From Gavia stellata (taxonomy: Eukaryota; Chordata; Aves; Gaviiformes; Gaviidae): 64,000 nt of DNA. Of the stretch, positions 12,231-23,762 are shown piece by piece (the stretch's first letter is position 1; each line of letters starts with the position of its first letter). The notes beneath the pieces were generated by a model. The model had not been told where the DNA came from and searched no databases. It saw only the letters and a list, made by a program, of their open reading frames with translations. The DNA lies in NCBI RefSeq assembly GCF_030936135.1, contig NC_082604.1, forward strand, positions 437,501 to 501,500, read 5' to 3'. A program made the position numbers and the translations under genes.

Positions 12231-13095
12231 GGCTCAGAGTCATCTACTCTGGGTCCAAACCTCACAGGTTTACCGAATCGACTAAATCTGGCACATGCTA
12301 ACCCTTTTACAGGAAATAATTTACATGATTCAGATTTATTTGAAGATTCTACTACCCTATTTGCACAACTACCAGGGCAACATTAGATAGGTGGAGAAAG
12401 GGCATTTGAGGATTTACCCTCCATCTGAGCTGAAAAGGGTATTCTAAGTGCATTAACACCACCCACACAGGTTACAACCAGTATCCCTTCTGCCTCTGTA
12501 GCTCCTCGCTACTGCTATCTACGGGAAAAAGTGCTACAGCCCTCTGACAGAACGTGGCACCAAGTTCCACCTGTCTGTAACAGCTTTTATCCCACGGTTA
12601 GGGGTTGCAGAACTAAAAAGGGCTATGGCAAATGTGTCAAGAGAATTAGAAAAAGCCTTTAACGAAAGTACAGATAGTATTACAGCCCTACAGGGAGATA
12701 TCAAATTATTATCACAAATGCTAATACAGACTCAATTAGCCCTCGATCACCTTTTAGCAGCATAGGACAGAGTATGTGCATTATTGAATAACAGCTGCTG
12801 GGCTTTTTACGTAAATCAAGATGAGAAAAATGAAACTGATAGAAACAAGAGAAAGACTCATTTAAAAATATTACATGAAGTAAGGCAGGGATCTCCCCTA
12901 AATCTGTTTGAGTGGCTAACCTCTTGGCTCCCAGACTTAGGTAGAGGACTGTGGTTTGGGGCTGCTGTGTTCACTCTCTTGTTTTGCTTTATAAGTCTGT
13001 ATGTGTGTGTACAGTGTTGTATTACCTTATGAATTCGACTTACGACTTAATGAGTAGTGTAGTGAGACCCTGGTGGTCAAAAGAAAGGGAGGGAC
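12231..13095 (+). mobile_element. ERV env fragment (transmembrane subunit), degenerate
   Basis: From about 12600 the plus strand encodes a retroviral transmembrane (TM) envelope subunit with heptad-like helices. An immunosuppressive-domain-like stretch (QTQLALDHLLAA) follows, then an in-frame TAG, CALLNNSCW and a hydrophobic anchor ending near 13032. The usual CX6CC motif of this class has Trp in place of the last Cys. The sequence upstream of 12600 looks like surface-subunit (SU) remnant with several stops. A polypurine tract (13079-13094) separates env from the LTR that starts at 13096. It is a decayed class I (gammaretrovirus-like) copy. Confidence 0.75.
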
Positions 13096-13540
13096 TGTTA
13101 GGAAAATCTCATTCCCTAACTATTGTACTAATTAGTCTTTAGAGTATGAAACTGTATGAACTTTCTGAAGATACATCTAGTTGACATTGTATACTACCTA
13201 GCCGTGGTTCAGTCAGCATGACTAAAGGACCCAAGCCCATTGCACAGAGGAGAAGGACAGCCTCCACCCTCAAGAAGAAAGGATTCCCCTGGACTACCCA
13301 GATCGTGCCAGCATCCCAGCCCCTCCGACACCTCTGGGAAACCCTCCCACGATCTGCCATCAGAGATAAGGAACTGCAGCAAGACTGACTCCGGGGACGT
13401 CTAGATCAAGGAAGAAGCAGGTGGATGATGACGCCACAGAATTTGAGTTGCTTTGCAAAACAGCAGTGTGTGTGTGTGTGTTAACAGCGATTGGTCAAAT
13501 CAATTTGAATCTGAACACTTGAAAGGTATAAGAATTATAG
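13096..13540 (+). mobile_element. ERV 3' LTR, truncated
   Basis: The LTR begins TGTTAGG directly after a polypurine tract of AAAGAAAGGGAGGGA type. It carries U3-like text with a (GT)n run near 13467-13480 and a GGTATAAG TATA-like box at about 13527. It stops there and passes without R or U5 into pol sequence at about 13541. This is therefore an LTR piece fused to another part of a provirus. Confidence 0.65.
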
Positions 13541-14500
13541 GAAGCCTTCAGGTGAATACAGATTAGTTCAGGGTTTAAGGGCAATAGATCAGATAGTAAA
13601 AGACATTCATCCTGTAGTTGCGAATCCATATACACTTTTGACAACTTTAAGGGAAAGTCATCAGTGGTTTACAGTGCTTGATTTAAAAGATGCATTCTTT
13701 TGCATACCCCTGGAAAGGGAAAGTAGAAAATTGTTTGCCTTTGAGTGGGAGAATCCACAAACAGGATGAAGAACACAATTGACATGGACAAGACTACCAC
13801 AAGGATTTACGAATAGCCCGACCATCTTCGGCAATCAACTGGCAAAAGAGCTCGAGATGTGGAAACAAAGTAATCCAGAGTTACCTGGTCATCTACTTTT
13901 GCAATACGTGGATGATATACTGATCGCCACCAAGGAAAGAGCAACCTGCATAAAGGTAACGATAGACCTTTTAAACTTTCCTGGACTTAATGGGTGCAAA
14001 GTATCCAGAAACAAAGCACAAGTAGCAAGTCAAGTTGTAATATATCTGGGCTTTGAAATTTTAAAAGGACAACGACAGTTGGGAACAAACCAAAAAGAAG
14101 CCATTTGTAGTATACCAGAACAGAAAAATGTTCACGAACTGAGGGCCTTTTTGGGAAGGACTGGATGGTGCAAGCTATGGATCGTGAACTATGGTCTAAT
14201 AGCTAAGCCATTGTATGAGGCCCAGAAAGGGACACGTCCCTTTGAATGGGGCCCAGAACAACAAAGGCCCTTTAAAGATCTGAAACAGGCCCTGATGACT
14301 GCTCCTGCTTTGGGACTTCCGGATTTGACTAAAGATTTCCAGTTGTTTGTTCAGGAAAGGCAGCATCTGGCACTGGGAGCGCTGACCCAACGGATGGGAA
14401 GCTGGAAGAGACCAGTGGGGTACTTTTGCAAGCAACTGGGCACAGTAAGTACAGGATGGCCTACCTGTCTAGAGATGAGCAGAGAGCTTCTGGGTATGTG
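13541..14500 (+). mobile_element. ERV pol fragment (reverse transcriptase)
   Basis: The plus strand encodes the fingers, palm and thumb of a gammaretrovirus-like reverse transcriptase. It includes the LDLKDAFF motif, LPQGFTNSPTIF and the catalytic YVDD box at about 13903-13914. One in-frame TGA (around 13767) interrupts it. It ends in the connection region near 14480. There is no protease upstream and no RNase H or integrase downstream. It resembles the pol of the minus-strand ERV at 22.6-25.3 kb but differs enough to be a separate copy. Confidence 0.85.
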
Positions 14501-14811
14501 TTCTTTCCTCTCACACGGTAACTGGGTATTAACAGGCCTCTTCAATAGGGCACCCACGGGACAGTGCCGTCGTGGATGCCGCAACGCGTATTTTGCCTGC
14601 GCGGAACCAAAGCTGCGTCTGGACAGCAAGGGAAGAAGAGATTTCCGCACGCTCAACCACGGAGTTTCACCAAGGGTATTCCCCGTTGATTCCTTGATGG
14701 TTTTGCTCCCGGGAGCGGACAGGAACGTTGCTGATGCTGAGGTGGAAGCCCGGGGCTGCGAAGGGCCGGGACAGGCAGGAGGCCCAGGGCCCGGCTGGGG
14801 CTGCCGGCCCT

Positions 14812-14824
14812 GTCGCCTAGCAAC
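14812..14824 (+). promoter_or_regulatory. RFX X-box motif, copy 1
   Basis: GTCGCCTAGCAAC fits GTNRCC, a one-base spacer and RGYAAC, the binding site of RFX2/RFX3. These factors act with FOXJ1 on motile-cilia genes. It sits in a CpG island. Confidence 0.6.
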
Positions 14825-14944
14825 GGGTGCCAGGGCGCTTGCCATTGGCCGCGCCCAGAGGTGTTGGGCCGCTGGCCCATGGGGCGGCGCTGTGCTGCGG
14901 GAGAGCGAGGCTGGGGGGTCAGCAGGGGCGCCACCGCCTGCCCT

Positions 14945-14957
14945 GTCGCCTAGCAAC
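14945..14957 (+). promoter_or_regulatory. RFX X-box motif, copy 2
   Basis: This is the same 13 bases as the site 133 bp upstream. The flanking text CCCTGTCGCC...GGGTGCCAGG is also shared, so the two sites arose by local duplication. Confidence 0.6.
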
Positions 14958-15430
14958 GGGTGCCAGGCCGCGGCGGGAGCACGCGCGGCTTCGGGAAGCT
15001 TCGGGCGGTAACGGCCGGCGCGAGGCGAGGGGGGGCGCTGAAGGCAACGGCCGCCGCCGCGGGGCGCTGCGCGTGGAGCTGCCGGCGGGGCCGGAGCGGC
15101 GCTGTCCGGAGGAGGAGGAGGAGGAGGTGAGGGGGGTGTGCGGGGAGGGCGGGCGGGGGAGTGGAGACCTCGTCCCGCGGTGCTGGCGAGGGGAGAGAGG
15201 CCCTTTCCTGCGGGGAGCGGGCGGCGGGCAGCCCGCCTGGAGGTGCGGAGCCGGTGCCCGGCCCTGCCGTGAGGACCGGCGCTGCAGCGGGCGCCGGGTG
15301 TGCTCCGGGCTGCGGAAGGGGGGTGTCACGCTGGGTGTTGGAAGCCGGGGGTCCCGGGGGTTCAGGGGCTGAGCGCTGCAGTCGGAGGCTGGGGACCGCG
15401 GGTGCTGCCCGTTTCCACCTCACCCGGGAC

Positions 15431-18400
15431 CGTTACGGCCCCCGCCCCCCCTTTGGCACTGGGAAACTAAGGGAGTCGGTTATGGCGTTAGTATGGACAC
15501 GAGGGGCGGGGTAAGACGCAAGCACATCCAAAACCTTTCCTTCCCACAGAACTGCTTGTGTGGAATAAACGAAGTCTGGCCCATGCGCTGAGCTACAGCT
15601 GGGGGGTTGGGGGGGGCAGCAACCAGCCAAGGGCTTTGTGCTCCAGTCGTGCTGTGCTGGACATGGGGAGAAGGGGCCTGGCTTGGGAAATGGCCATGGA
15701 CATCACCCCCGAGCCAAGCAGGAGCTGCCCGAGCAGGCTTAACTCTAGCGCTGCCCAGCTTTGTGGAGCTTGACTGACAAGGTGGTGTGGAGTCATCTTT
15801 TCAGAGCAGTGTCACAAATGTGTCTTTGCTCATGGTGCCTGTTGCCCTTCCGTCCCTCCTCCCCCCGTGAGCAGCGGGGGACTCGCTTTCCGAGGGGCCC
15901 CGCTGCCCTCATGCTTGCTAAAGTCTCGTAGGGTCTAGTTTGAAGTGCGCTGGCTTGCGCGTTGCTTTCCCTGCTAAGTACCTGTTTGCAGAATTTGCTG
16001 CATTCTGGTGTTTGGCACTGCAGGAATGAGTCGCTCTGCTTTATTTTTTTTCTGTATCGCAGCGTAGTAATGCTGCTTGTCTCTACAGCATCTTCTGATG
16101 AGCTTGAAACTAAGGGGAGGAGACTAGAGCAGACTGGCCACCACATCGGCTTCTCTGTGATACAGAGCGGGGACCCGTTCTTAGATGTCTTTCAAGCTTG
16201 ATGGTAAGAAACTCGAGTTGCAAAGCAAGAGTATTATGGAGGTGGAAAGTTGAACGGAAGCAAAACTTGGTAGAAGGGAATGCCTTGTTTAGCTGACACC
16301 TAGTCCAGATTTTACAAGCTAGTGTAGCGGTAGCTCGTGTTCACACTCGCGCTCAGTGACAATGCGGGATGCTTTGACCTGACTGAAAGCCACGTGTGGC
16401 CCGTTCTCCCTTCTCCTAGCTTTTCCTATATGCACGTCCTCCAAGTACCAGTACCTGACAGCTCCGGTCTATCTGTCTGACAGGTCTGCTTGCACCCAGC
16501 CACAGGAAATGGGGACATTTAGCAGCAGCAGCAGCACCTCAGATTATTCTGGAACAGCCTTTGCTTTGAAAGGCATTACTTCTTGCTAGAAAGTGGGAAA
16601 GGGCCAAAATACCTTCCGCTTGACGTGTTTCCTAGAAACTAATCTCTGTCCTTAGATCAGCCTATTCTGTGCGAGGCTTATTGCATTCTTGAAGGGCCAT
16701 CTCCTCGGTTCCTTCCTCTCTGCCTTCCCAAGGTGAATTGACTTGGTAGGGTGTTGGGATTCCCCTTTCTGCTTGGTAAAGACAGTGTCATATCTGGTGC
16801 TGGTGGTAGCCTCTTGCATTTGGGGAAAGCAAGTGAGGAACACTTGTTCCCTGTGGGGAGGCCAGGAGCGAGGTTTGTAGTTGTTGTGGACCCTCACGAA
16901 GCAATATGGCACCTGAGTCGTCCTGCAATAGCTGTCGTGGGTGAACATGCTTTCCCTTCGCTGTATGTGGTTGTCTGTGCTTGAAGCGTGGTCCTGCCCG
17001 CAGGTATATTTAAATGGGAATGTGTTTAGGAATGCTATTTCTGTAAAAGGACTGATATATTCTAAGTCTGTAAATACTGGTATCTGTATGTAGATTTCTG
17101 TGAAATACACCTAAAGACTTTTCTATTTAGCGTGAAGGGGGATGTCTCTGTATCAGATACTGCCCAAGAGTCTGAGCAGTTGATTGAGTTCCTGGGTGCC
17201 CTCCACAAGAGGGTGAAAGCGAGTTTAGCTGAATTGGTTCCTTCTTCCTCCCTGGGGGGAGAGAAAGGTGGGGGGAGAGAAAGGTGCGGGGAGGAACTTG
17301 AGCTGAACACGGCCAGCTTTCCCCAGGAGGAGCGGTCCTGTGTCTTCTCATGTGCCTGCCAGCCCTGTGCTTTCTAGAACTCTTTTATTTACCCCCATCT
17401 GGCCTCAGATGGGAAGACCTAGCCGTTAACCTCTGCCTTCGTTTCTGTTACCTGTCCGCAATGGCTTTAGTGTGCCCTAGGCTTGCTGCGCTTCAGTTGT
17501 CTGGAAGTGATGGAAGGTAAGGGTTGCTGTCTCCAGCAACTCCCCTGATGTCCTGGGAGCAAGTGTAGTGCTCCACAGACGCTTTTGTTGAGCTCTTAAC
17601 AAGAGTGGTTGCTGGTGATGAATTGGGAGAATATTGGAGTGACATGAGAAATCTCTGGGGCTTCGTAGAATGGGGTAGGTTGGGGTGGGGGAGGTCCTCC
17701 CGCTGCCATCTGGTCTGATTTCCTGCTCAGAGCAGGTGCAGTCGGATCATGTTGCTCCGGGCTGTGTCCAGTTACGTTTGGGGTATTTCCAAGGAGGGAG
17801 ATTCAGCATCATCCCTGGCAACTTGTTCCAGTGCTTGGGCAGCCTCGTGGTGAGCAACTTTCCGTGTCTTGAGTCAGAATCTGCACCTTGTCCATTGCCC
17901 CTTGTCCTGCCAGTGTGCCCCTCAAGAAGAGTCTGGCTTTGTTTCCTCCAGTGAGGGAGAGGAGTAGGAGTGAGAAGTGGGGCAAACACCCCCCCAAAAC
18001 ACACACCCAGCCCCCCGCCCACACACCCCTGCCCTGTGGAGCATCTTCTGTAGCTTTTCCCTTGTCCTTTGCCAGTAAGTTCCCTTCCTGTTGAGCAGTG
18101 GCTTGCATTTTCCTTAGGCTTCCTTCTGCTTCCAGGAGCCTTCCAGAAGGACAACAGGAAGGGCTTCATCTCTTCCTAGTTTGCCTCCAGCTAAGCTGTG
18201 GCTTTCCCCAGTCCATCCCTGCATGCTTGCGTGATGTCTCTCTGTTCCTCCTGAGTATCCCGTCTCTGCCTGCGCCTCGTGTGTTCTTCCTTTCTGGCAT
18301 TTGAGGCGGCTCAGGAGTTTCCTGTCCATCAGTGCTGGCCTTCTGCTACTTGTGACGGACCCTGTGTTTTGGCACGGACCCTTCTGGTGCCTGGGGAGGT

Positions 18401-19415
18401 GGGGGCTGTTGTCCTTGAAGTTCAACCAGTTGCCCTGGGCCCCTTTGCCCTCCAGGCCAGTCTCCTGTAGGCTCCTGCCTAGAAGCTCTTCAGGAAGTGG
18501 CAGTCTGCTCCGCTGAAGTCCAGTGTTGAGGTTCTGCTGGTTTGCTCACTTCTCTCGGGTTTTTAAATTCTACAACCGGATGGTGGCTGCAGCCCAGCGT
18601 GCCCTTGACCTTTGCATCCTTGATCAGTTTTTCCGTGTGTGTGGACAAGGAGTCCAGCGGGGAGTGGAGACGGGTGCCCCCTCATTCTGCTTTCACACAT
18701 GGGGTGTGAGACGATGTTGCTCTGTGCTGCTGTCCCCTGGACGCCTCCTCGCTGCCCCCGACACCGTGCCTGCAGGGTCGGAGAAGGCTGTGGTGGTGTA
18801 TGTGGTTGCAGGCCTTCCTCACTGGGTTAGCCAGCCTGCTCGCAGAGACTCTCTTGTGCGCTCAGTCGAGGAAGCCCTGTCCCTGGGCTGGCAGTCCTTA
18901 TTCCTTGTGCTCCTCAAGGAAGGGTCCTGCGGTCATAGGAGCCGAAGCCCTGACTGTGCCCCCAGCCCGACAGTGCTAAGCAGCAGGATGTGTTTGCTCC
19001 TACTTGAGCCTTCCTGAGGACAATCCTGCCAGAGCCCTGGGCTCTTCCCCCTGGATGTCGTGGGGATGAGGGCCTGGTGAGCCTCCTCAGCCTCCCTGGA
19101 GCATCGTGGCCCTGGCACCCAGTGAGCTGCAAGCCCCTGGAGACTTCAGGCCAGGTTGGCAGGAGGGTGCCTCTACCTAGCTGCAAGAGGAGGGCTCTAA
19201 TAGCTGCCAGCCCCCCGGCAGCCTTGCCTTGCCTCACCCTTCTGCCTGTGTGCTACAGAGAGGGCATTGCCCGTGTACAGGCGGGACCGCCCCACCGTCC
19301 CCTGCCTCTCTGGGTCTGTTGTGCAGATGAGCAGTGTATGTTCTAAGTCCAGAGTCATCTCCCTGCTCTCTAGACAGTCTGTATTCCACATACAGGCAGG
19401 AGAGCCCTGTACTTA
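15431..19415. other. No identified gene; contains CR1 remnant
   Basis: These 4 kb follow the X-box CpG island. A possible exon starts after a CTACAG near 16090 and reads SSDELETKGRRLEQ in one frame before a stop at about 16200, but I recognise no family. Several GC-rich open frames at 17-19.3 kb give no domain. Text around 18.3-18.6 kb resembles an old interspersed repeat, probably antisense CR1, with low certainty. Confidence 0.4.
17725..17920 (-). mobile_element. CR1 LINE 3' fragment, antisense
   Basis: Degenerate but recognisable antisense CR1 text is present, including GGCAACTTGTTCCAGTGCTTGG preceded by the ATTCAGCATCATCCCTGG segment. This is the reverse complement of the late CR1 region that reads CACTGGAACAGG. 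It supports an avian source. The exact ends are not defined. Confidence 0.6.
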
Positions 19416-19976
19416 TGTTATCGAAAATCATAATGAAGAAACCTCTCCAAACCAAACGATAGTTTAGAAAGCCGACATTGGTTTATTGTAGTGCCAGGTG
19501 CATGGGGGATTTCTCCTCCTAGCATGCACACCGGGTTAAAATCATGACAGGTATTTAAAACAGTTAACAAAGTTAGTTACGCCTACTGATCCTACCCCTA
19601 AATTAACTCCTGGTTAGTACCTTTCTTATTTCATCTTAAAGATACAGTTCTCTATTAATTCCCTACATGTGCTCAGAGAGTAGGGGGCTTATTTGGGTTG
19701 GGGGCTCTTCTAAGTAGGAGGTGTGGTTTTTACCATTATACTGAGACTTTAATGAGGCAGGTTAACTTTAGGGCACTATTTTGGCACTCTGTTCTATTTT
19801 TCTAGAATTCGTCCTTGCGTTAATCATTATTGCTAGTTAGTGGAGAGTTAGTGGAGACAGTTTTTATCTTTAATATGTCTAAATACCAGGTGCATTTGTT
19901 ATGAAGTATGTTCTTTCCGTTCGTTCCGTTCGTCCCCACTTGTTTTTGGCCTTGTGTTTCGAGATGTTCTGTAACA
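19416..19976 (-). mobile_element. 3' LTR of the minus-strand ERV
   Basis: The LTR has ends TGTTA...TAACA, 561 bp, and contains an AATAAA on the minus strand near 19484. It directly follows the polypurine tract at 19977-19990. It shares most of its text with LTRs at 35409-35944, 58519-58997 and 63646-64000, such as the blocks around the CCCCCTACTCTCTG and GTTAACTGTTT segments. Confidence 0.85.
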
Positions 19977-20251
19977 TTTCCCCTTTTGGACACTTATTGA
20001 GACGTAGAGAATTATACTATATATCCATCTCTCTTTTCTTAGGTTCCACCAGTTAGACAGAAGGTGGTGGTACTTGTCACTCTTCTAATTAGGCCTTTTC
20101 ACACATTCTCAAATCTATCCCATCTTCTTACAACCTGGAAAAGAAATAGACATAAAAATAGAAAATATTTCAATTCTAACCCGATTACACAATACTACAG
20201 TCTTTAAGAGTCTTGTTGAAATGGTTCTCTTCTACGGCGAAGTTGGTTAAC

Positions 20252-20838
20252 TGTCGTGGTTTAACCCCAGCTGGCAACTAAGCACCACACAGCCGCTCGC
20301 TCGCTCACTCCCCCCCTGCCCCAGTGGGATGGGGGAGAGAATCGGAAAAGTAAAAGCGAGAAAGCTCATGGCTTGAGATAAGAACAGTTTAATAAGTGAA
20401 ATGAAATAAAATAATAATAAAAATTGTAATGAAAAGGAAAATAACAACAACAACAACAAACAAGAGAGGCAAGTGATGCAAATGAAAACAATTGCTCACC
20501 ACCCTCCGACTGATGCCCAGCCCAAGCAGCGGTCCCCCGGCCAGCTTTCCCCCTAGTTTATATACTGAGCATGACAGCATATGGTATGGAATATCCCCTT
20601 GGTCAGGTGGGGTCGGCTGTCCCGGCTCTGTCCCCTCCCAGCTTCTTGCGTACCCCCAGCCTCCTGGCTGGTGGGGCGGTGTGAGAAGCAGAAAAGGCCT
20701 TGATGCTGTGCAAGCACTGCTCGGCAGTAATGAAAACACCTCTGTACTGTCAACACTGTTTTCAGCGCAAATCCAAAACACGGCCCCATACTAGCTAGCG
20801 TGAAGAAAATTAACTCTGTCCCAGCCAAAACCAGCACA
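20252..20838 (-). mobile_element. Solo LTR, ERVL-type, with 5-bp target duplication
   Basis: The element is 587 bp with ends TGTCGTGG...CCAGCACA, flanked by TTAAC on both sides (20247-20251 and 20839-20843). Read on the minus strand it has the wording of an LTR common in neoavian genomes: a TGGCTGGGACAGAGTTAATTT start, a TATA-like segment near 20560 and the GGGGTTAAACC end. It inserted into the untranslated region of the minus-strand ERV and is therefore younger than it. I assign it to ERVL only from memory and the 5-bp duplication. Confidence 0.85.
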
Positions 20839-21086
20839 TTAACTTATGCACAGTATATGCAGGACCTTTTCACTAGTTGAGAGATGAGTTTAGTCTGTGT
20901 TCTGGTATTATTCTTATATCAATTCAGCGATGTAGTTAGGGTCGTTAATTGTTCATACATGATTACAGCTTAGATTGGGCAATTTCCGTTTCTGTATAAG
21001 GTTTATACAAAAAGGGTTTGTCTTTTAGTTAAATTGTTTAAATCTTTGGTATCAAGCCCCCCTTTTGAAGTAGTTAGGTTTTCTTA

Positions 21087-22670
21087 CTACTTCCATATAT
21101 TTTTCTCAATGGTTCTCTTAGCACAACTTATGCCAATTCCTATAATAATCACGACCACAGAAATTAGTCCTTCCAACAATGCAGCTAACCGTCCTTTTAG
21201 AGACCATCCACCCAATTCTTGGAGGATTTTGTGGAGCCAGTTATTTTCTGCTGCCTCCCTGACCACTCTGCTGTCTTCTGCTACTTCTCTCATTTTGTCT
21301 AATTGTTCTTGCAGGTGATCAGTGATATTTGGGATGTGGACACAGCAGTGCTCTTTGTCTACCTTAAGATAGCCACACCCCCCTTGTTCTTTAACTAATA
21401 GCAAGTCTAAGGCCAGCCTGTTTTGTAAAGTCATTTTAGTATTAGCCTGGATTTGTTTGTTGATAATCTGGAATCCTTTTTGAGTGGCTCTTGACAAGGC
21501 TTCCACCTGCCAAGTCAGATTTTCTAGTAATAGGTGATTTTCTAAAGCCATCAATCCTGGCAATAGGAAACTTTGGAATCCCCACTCAAGTTGTACTGCT
21601 GCGGAAGGCTCCGTCCAAACATCAGGGTCTTTTTCTGTCTCAGCATCTCTGTTAATTCGTCCCCAATATTGAGCTTTGATTGGACTCTTCTTCCATGTAG
21701 GACATAGGGTCCATAATCCTAAAGGTACTTGTCTAGTTATTGTACTAAGTCGTAGTCGGGCAGTCCAATATCCATCTGATGTAACGCATGTCGTGTAACC
21801 TGGGGACGGAATGTCTTGTTTACAATCGTCAGTCGAAAAATTTTGTTTGTTACCATGTTCCGTCATCATCAAAGTGGAGTTTAGGATTGATATCTCACTA
21901 TAATTTAGGACATTGGGGCACCTCCCGTTGGTTTGGCCGATATGATAAGTAGCCTTTTTTCCCCAATTGAAGCACCAGTCCACATTTCCTATCTATTTCC
22001 AATGTCCTTCCAAAGGTCTAGCCCAGGTTTTGAGTTTCGTCCTAAGGTTCGTACATTCTGGAGCGGTGGTTACATTAAGAACTGTGTTGTTAATAACACA
22101 GAGTTTCGGTAATCCTGCCGCCTGTCCACCAGAGGCTGCCAATGCGATTTGCAGAAACTGGGCCATTAAGGGTTGTGATCCTCTAGGACATTGTTCCTCT
22201 GAGCCCCTCCCAAATACTGTCCTGTTATCTCCTGATCTCCAAAAAGTAGCACCCTGTAAGACATCATTACCTCTTTGTCTACACTGGTTGTCTTTGTCCC
22301 AATAATAGGAAACATTGGCCTGTTTAAAGGCTTCTGTGATGTTATCATCTTCCTCTCGTAAAGATGAATTTATTGGTGTAATACCCGATGGGATGGGCTG
22401 AGCAGCCGAATGAGGCACTGGGACACATGCTGTAACACTGGTGAGATTATGCATTTTGCCAAACCCTTGTATCAAAGTTAGAATTAGGTTTTCATCTGAA
22501 TCTATGTTGACCTCTTCATGTGTATTGACCTCTGCACTTCCTGGCATCGCTGCAAGAGATATAACCCAGAACGTCATGATTCCCAAGTTAATTTTAAATG
22601 TAAAGGTCTCTCTTGCTTGACAGTCCATTGTGGTGATGTGGCTGGCTTGATCCTGCTGCGATGTATCCAT
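21087..22670 (-). pseudogene. ERV env, one in-frame stop
   Basis: A retroviral envelope frame of about 527 codons is broken only by a TAG near 21993. The N-terminal part (22670-21993) has a hydrophobic leader and Cys-rich surface-subunit features. The C-terminal part (21983-21087) has a hydrophobic segment with FQSFLLPGLMALE, heptad-like helices, LQNRLALDLLLVKEQGG, a Cys cluster ending HCC, and a membrane anchor near LISVVVIIIGIGIS. Its start overlaps the end of pol by about 100 bp, as in simple retroviruses. I see no polybasic cleavage site. Confidence 0.85.
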
Positions 22671-23760
22671 GGAGTGATTCCTTCAAGCTTGACAGCAGTA
22701 TAGGTGGTGAGTAAAATCTGGAGAGGTCCTTTCCACTTCTCTTTCAACGGTTTGTCTGACCATGTCTTCAGATACACCCGGTCTCTGGGTTGGTATTGAT
22801 GCACAGGCACGTCCAGGGATAGCGATGCGCTCACAGAGACATACCTGTGGAGAGAGGACAGAACCTTTCCCAGAGAGATAACATATTCTTTCAGGTAATG
22901 TTTTCCTACAGTTTCAGGAGTGGCTCCAGTTTCTGTCACCTGATAAGGTTTACTGTATCTGATCTCAAAAGGACAAACCTTTTCTTTAGTTCTAGGCTGG
23001 ATACATCTCTGTAGCAAAGCTAAGGGTAAAGCATCCATCCACTTTATCTGAGCAAATTTTCCTGGCAAATTTTACTTCTCTGTCTTTTTAGGCTTTGGTT
23101 CATTCTTTCTACTTTTCCACTTGATTGAGGTCTCCGTGGGGTATGGAGATCCCATTTTACCCCTAACGCTTTCGTCAAACTTTGAACAGCTTCTGCTATA
23201 AAGAGTGGGCCCCTATCCAAAGATAGTCCAATGGGTACCCCAAATCGTGGTATTATTTCCTTAAGTAACACTGTTGCTACTTCTTTTGCCTTGTTGATGC
23301 GACAAGGGAAAGCTTCTGGCCAGCCTGAGGAAGTATCTAATGTTATTAAAAGATCTCGGTATCCATTTTGCCGTGGTAATTCGGAAAAGTCTATTTGCCA
23401 GTAGTCTCCTGGACTGTTTCCTCTCTTTGTCACCCCTGGTAAAGGTCTTTGGGGTAAGTGAGGATTGTTCTTCAGGCATAACTCACATTTCTTCACTATG
23501 TTTTTAATTATTCCAGTCATTCGTACACTTAGCACTTGTGTTTTTAATGCTTCCACCATTGTTTGAATTCCCCAGTGAGTTTCTTGGTGTTGCTTATTAG
23601 CCAATTCACGCGTAATTTCCTGTGTAACTATTACTTGATGTGAAGGAGTCACCCGCCACCCCTCGTGGTTTTTAATCGCTTTCAGTAGGTTAGCCAATGA
23701 ATTGTCTTCTGGTGTATACTGCGGATTCTCAGGTCCCAACCTCTCAACCTTTTCCAGCAA
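22574..23760 (-). pseudogene. ERV integrase, frameshifted
   Basis: The first frame (23760-23044) has the catalytic core with WQIDF, LSLDRGP and SSGKVERMN supplying the D, D and E. The usual SDNGP is here LDRGP. A frameshift near 23050-23068 separates this from the C-terminal part (23068-22574) with the RVYLKTW and WKGPLQILLTT region of the gammaretroviral C-terminal domain. It would not make one continuous enzyme. Confidence 0.85.
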
Positions 23761-23762
23761 AA

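Larger units (their letters stand above)
14690..15430. promoter_or_regulatory. CpG island with two RFX X-boxes
   Basis: This is very GC-rich, CpG-dense sequence following the ERV pol fragment. It contains two copies of GTCGCCTAGCAAC (14812-14824 and 14945-14957), each a perfect match to the RFX X-box GTNRCC-N-RGYAAC. A GAGGTGAGG splice-donor-like site lies at about 15126. I recognise no coding exon. It looks like the promoter and untranslated first exon of a gene, possibly a cilia gene, whose body I cannot identify. It could also be a promoter stranded by rearrangement. Confidence 0.55.
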
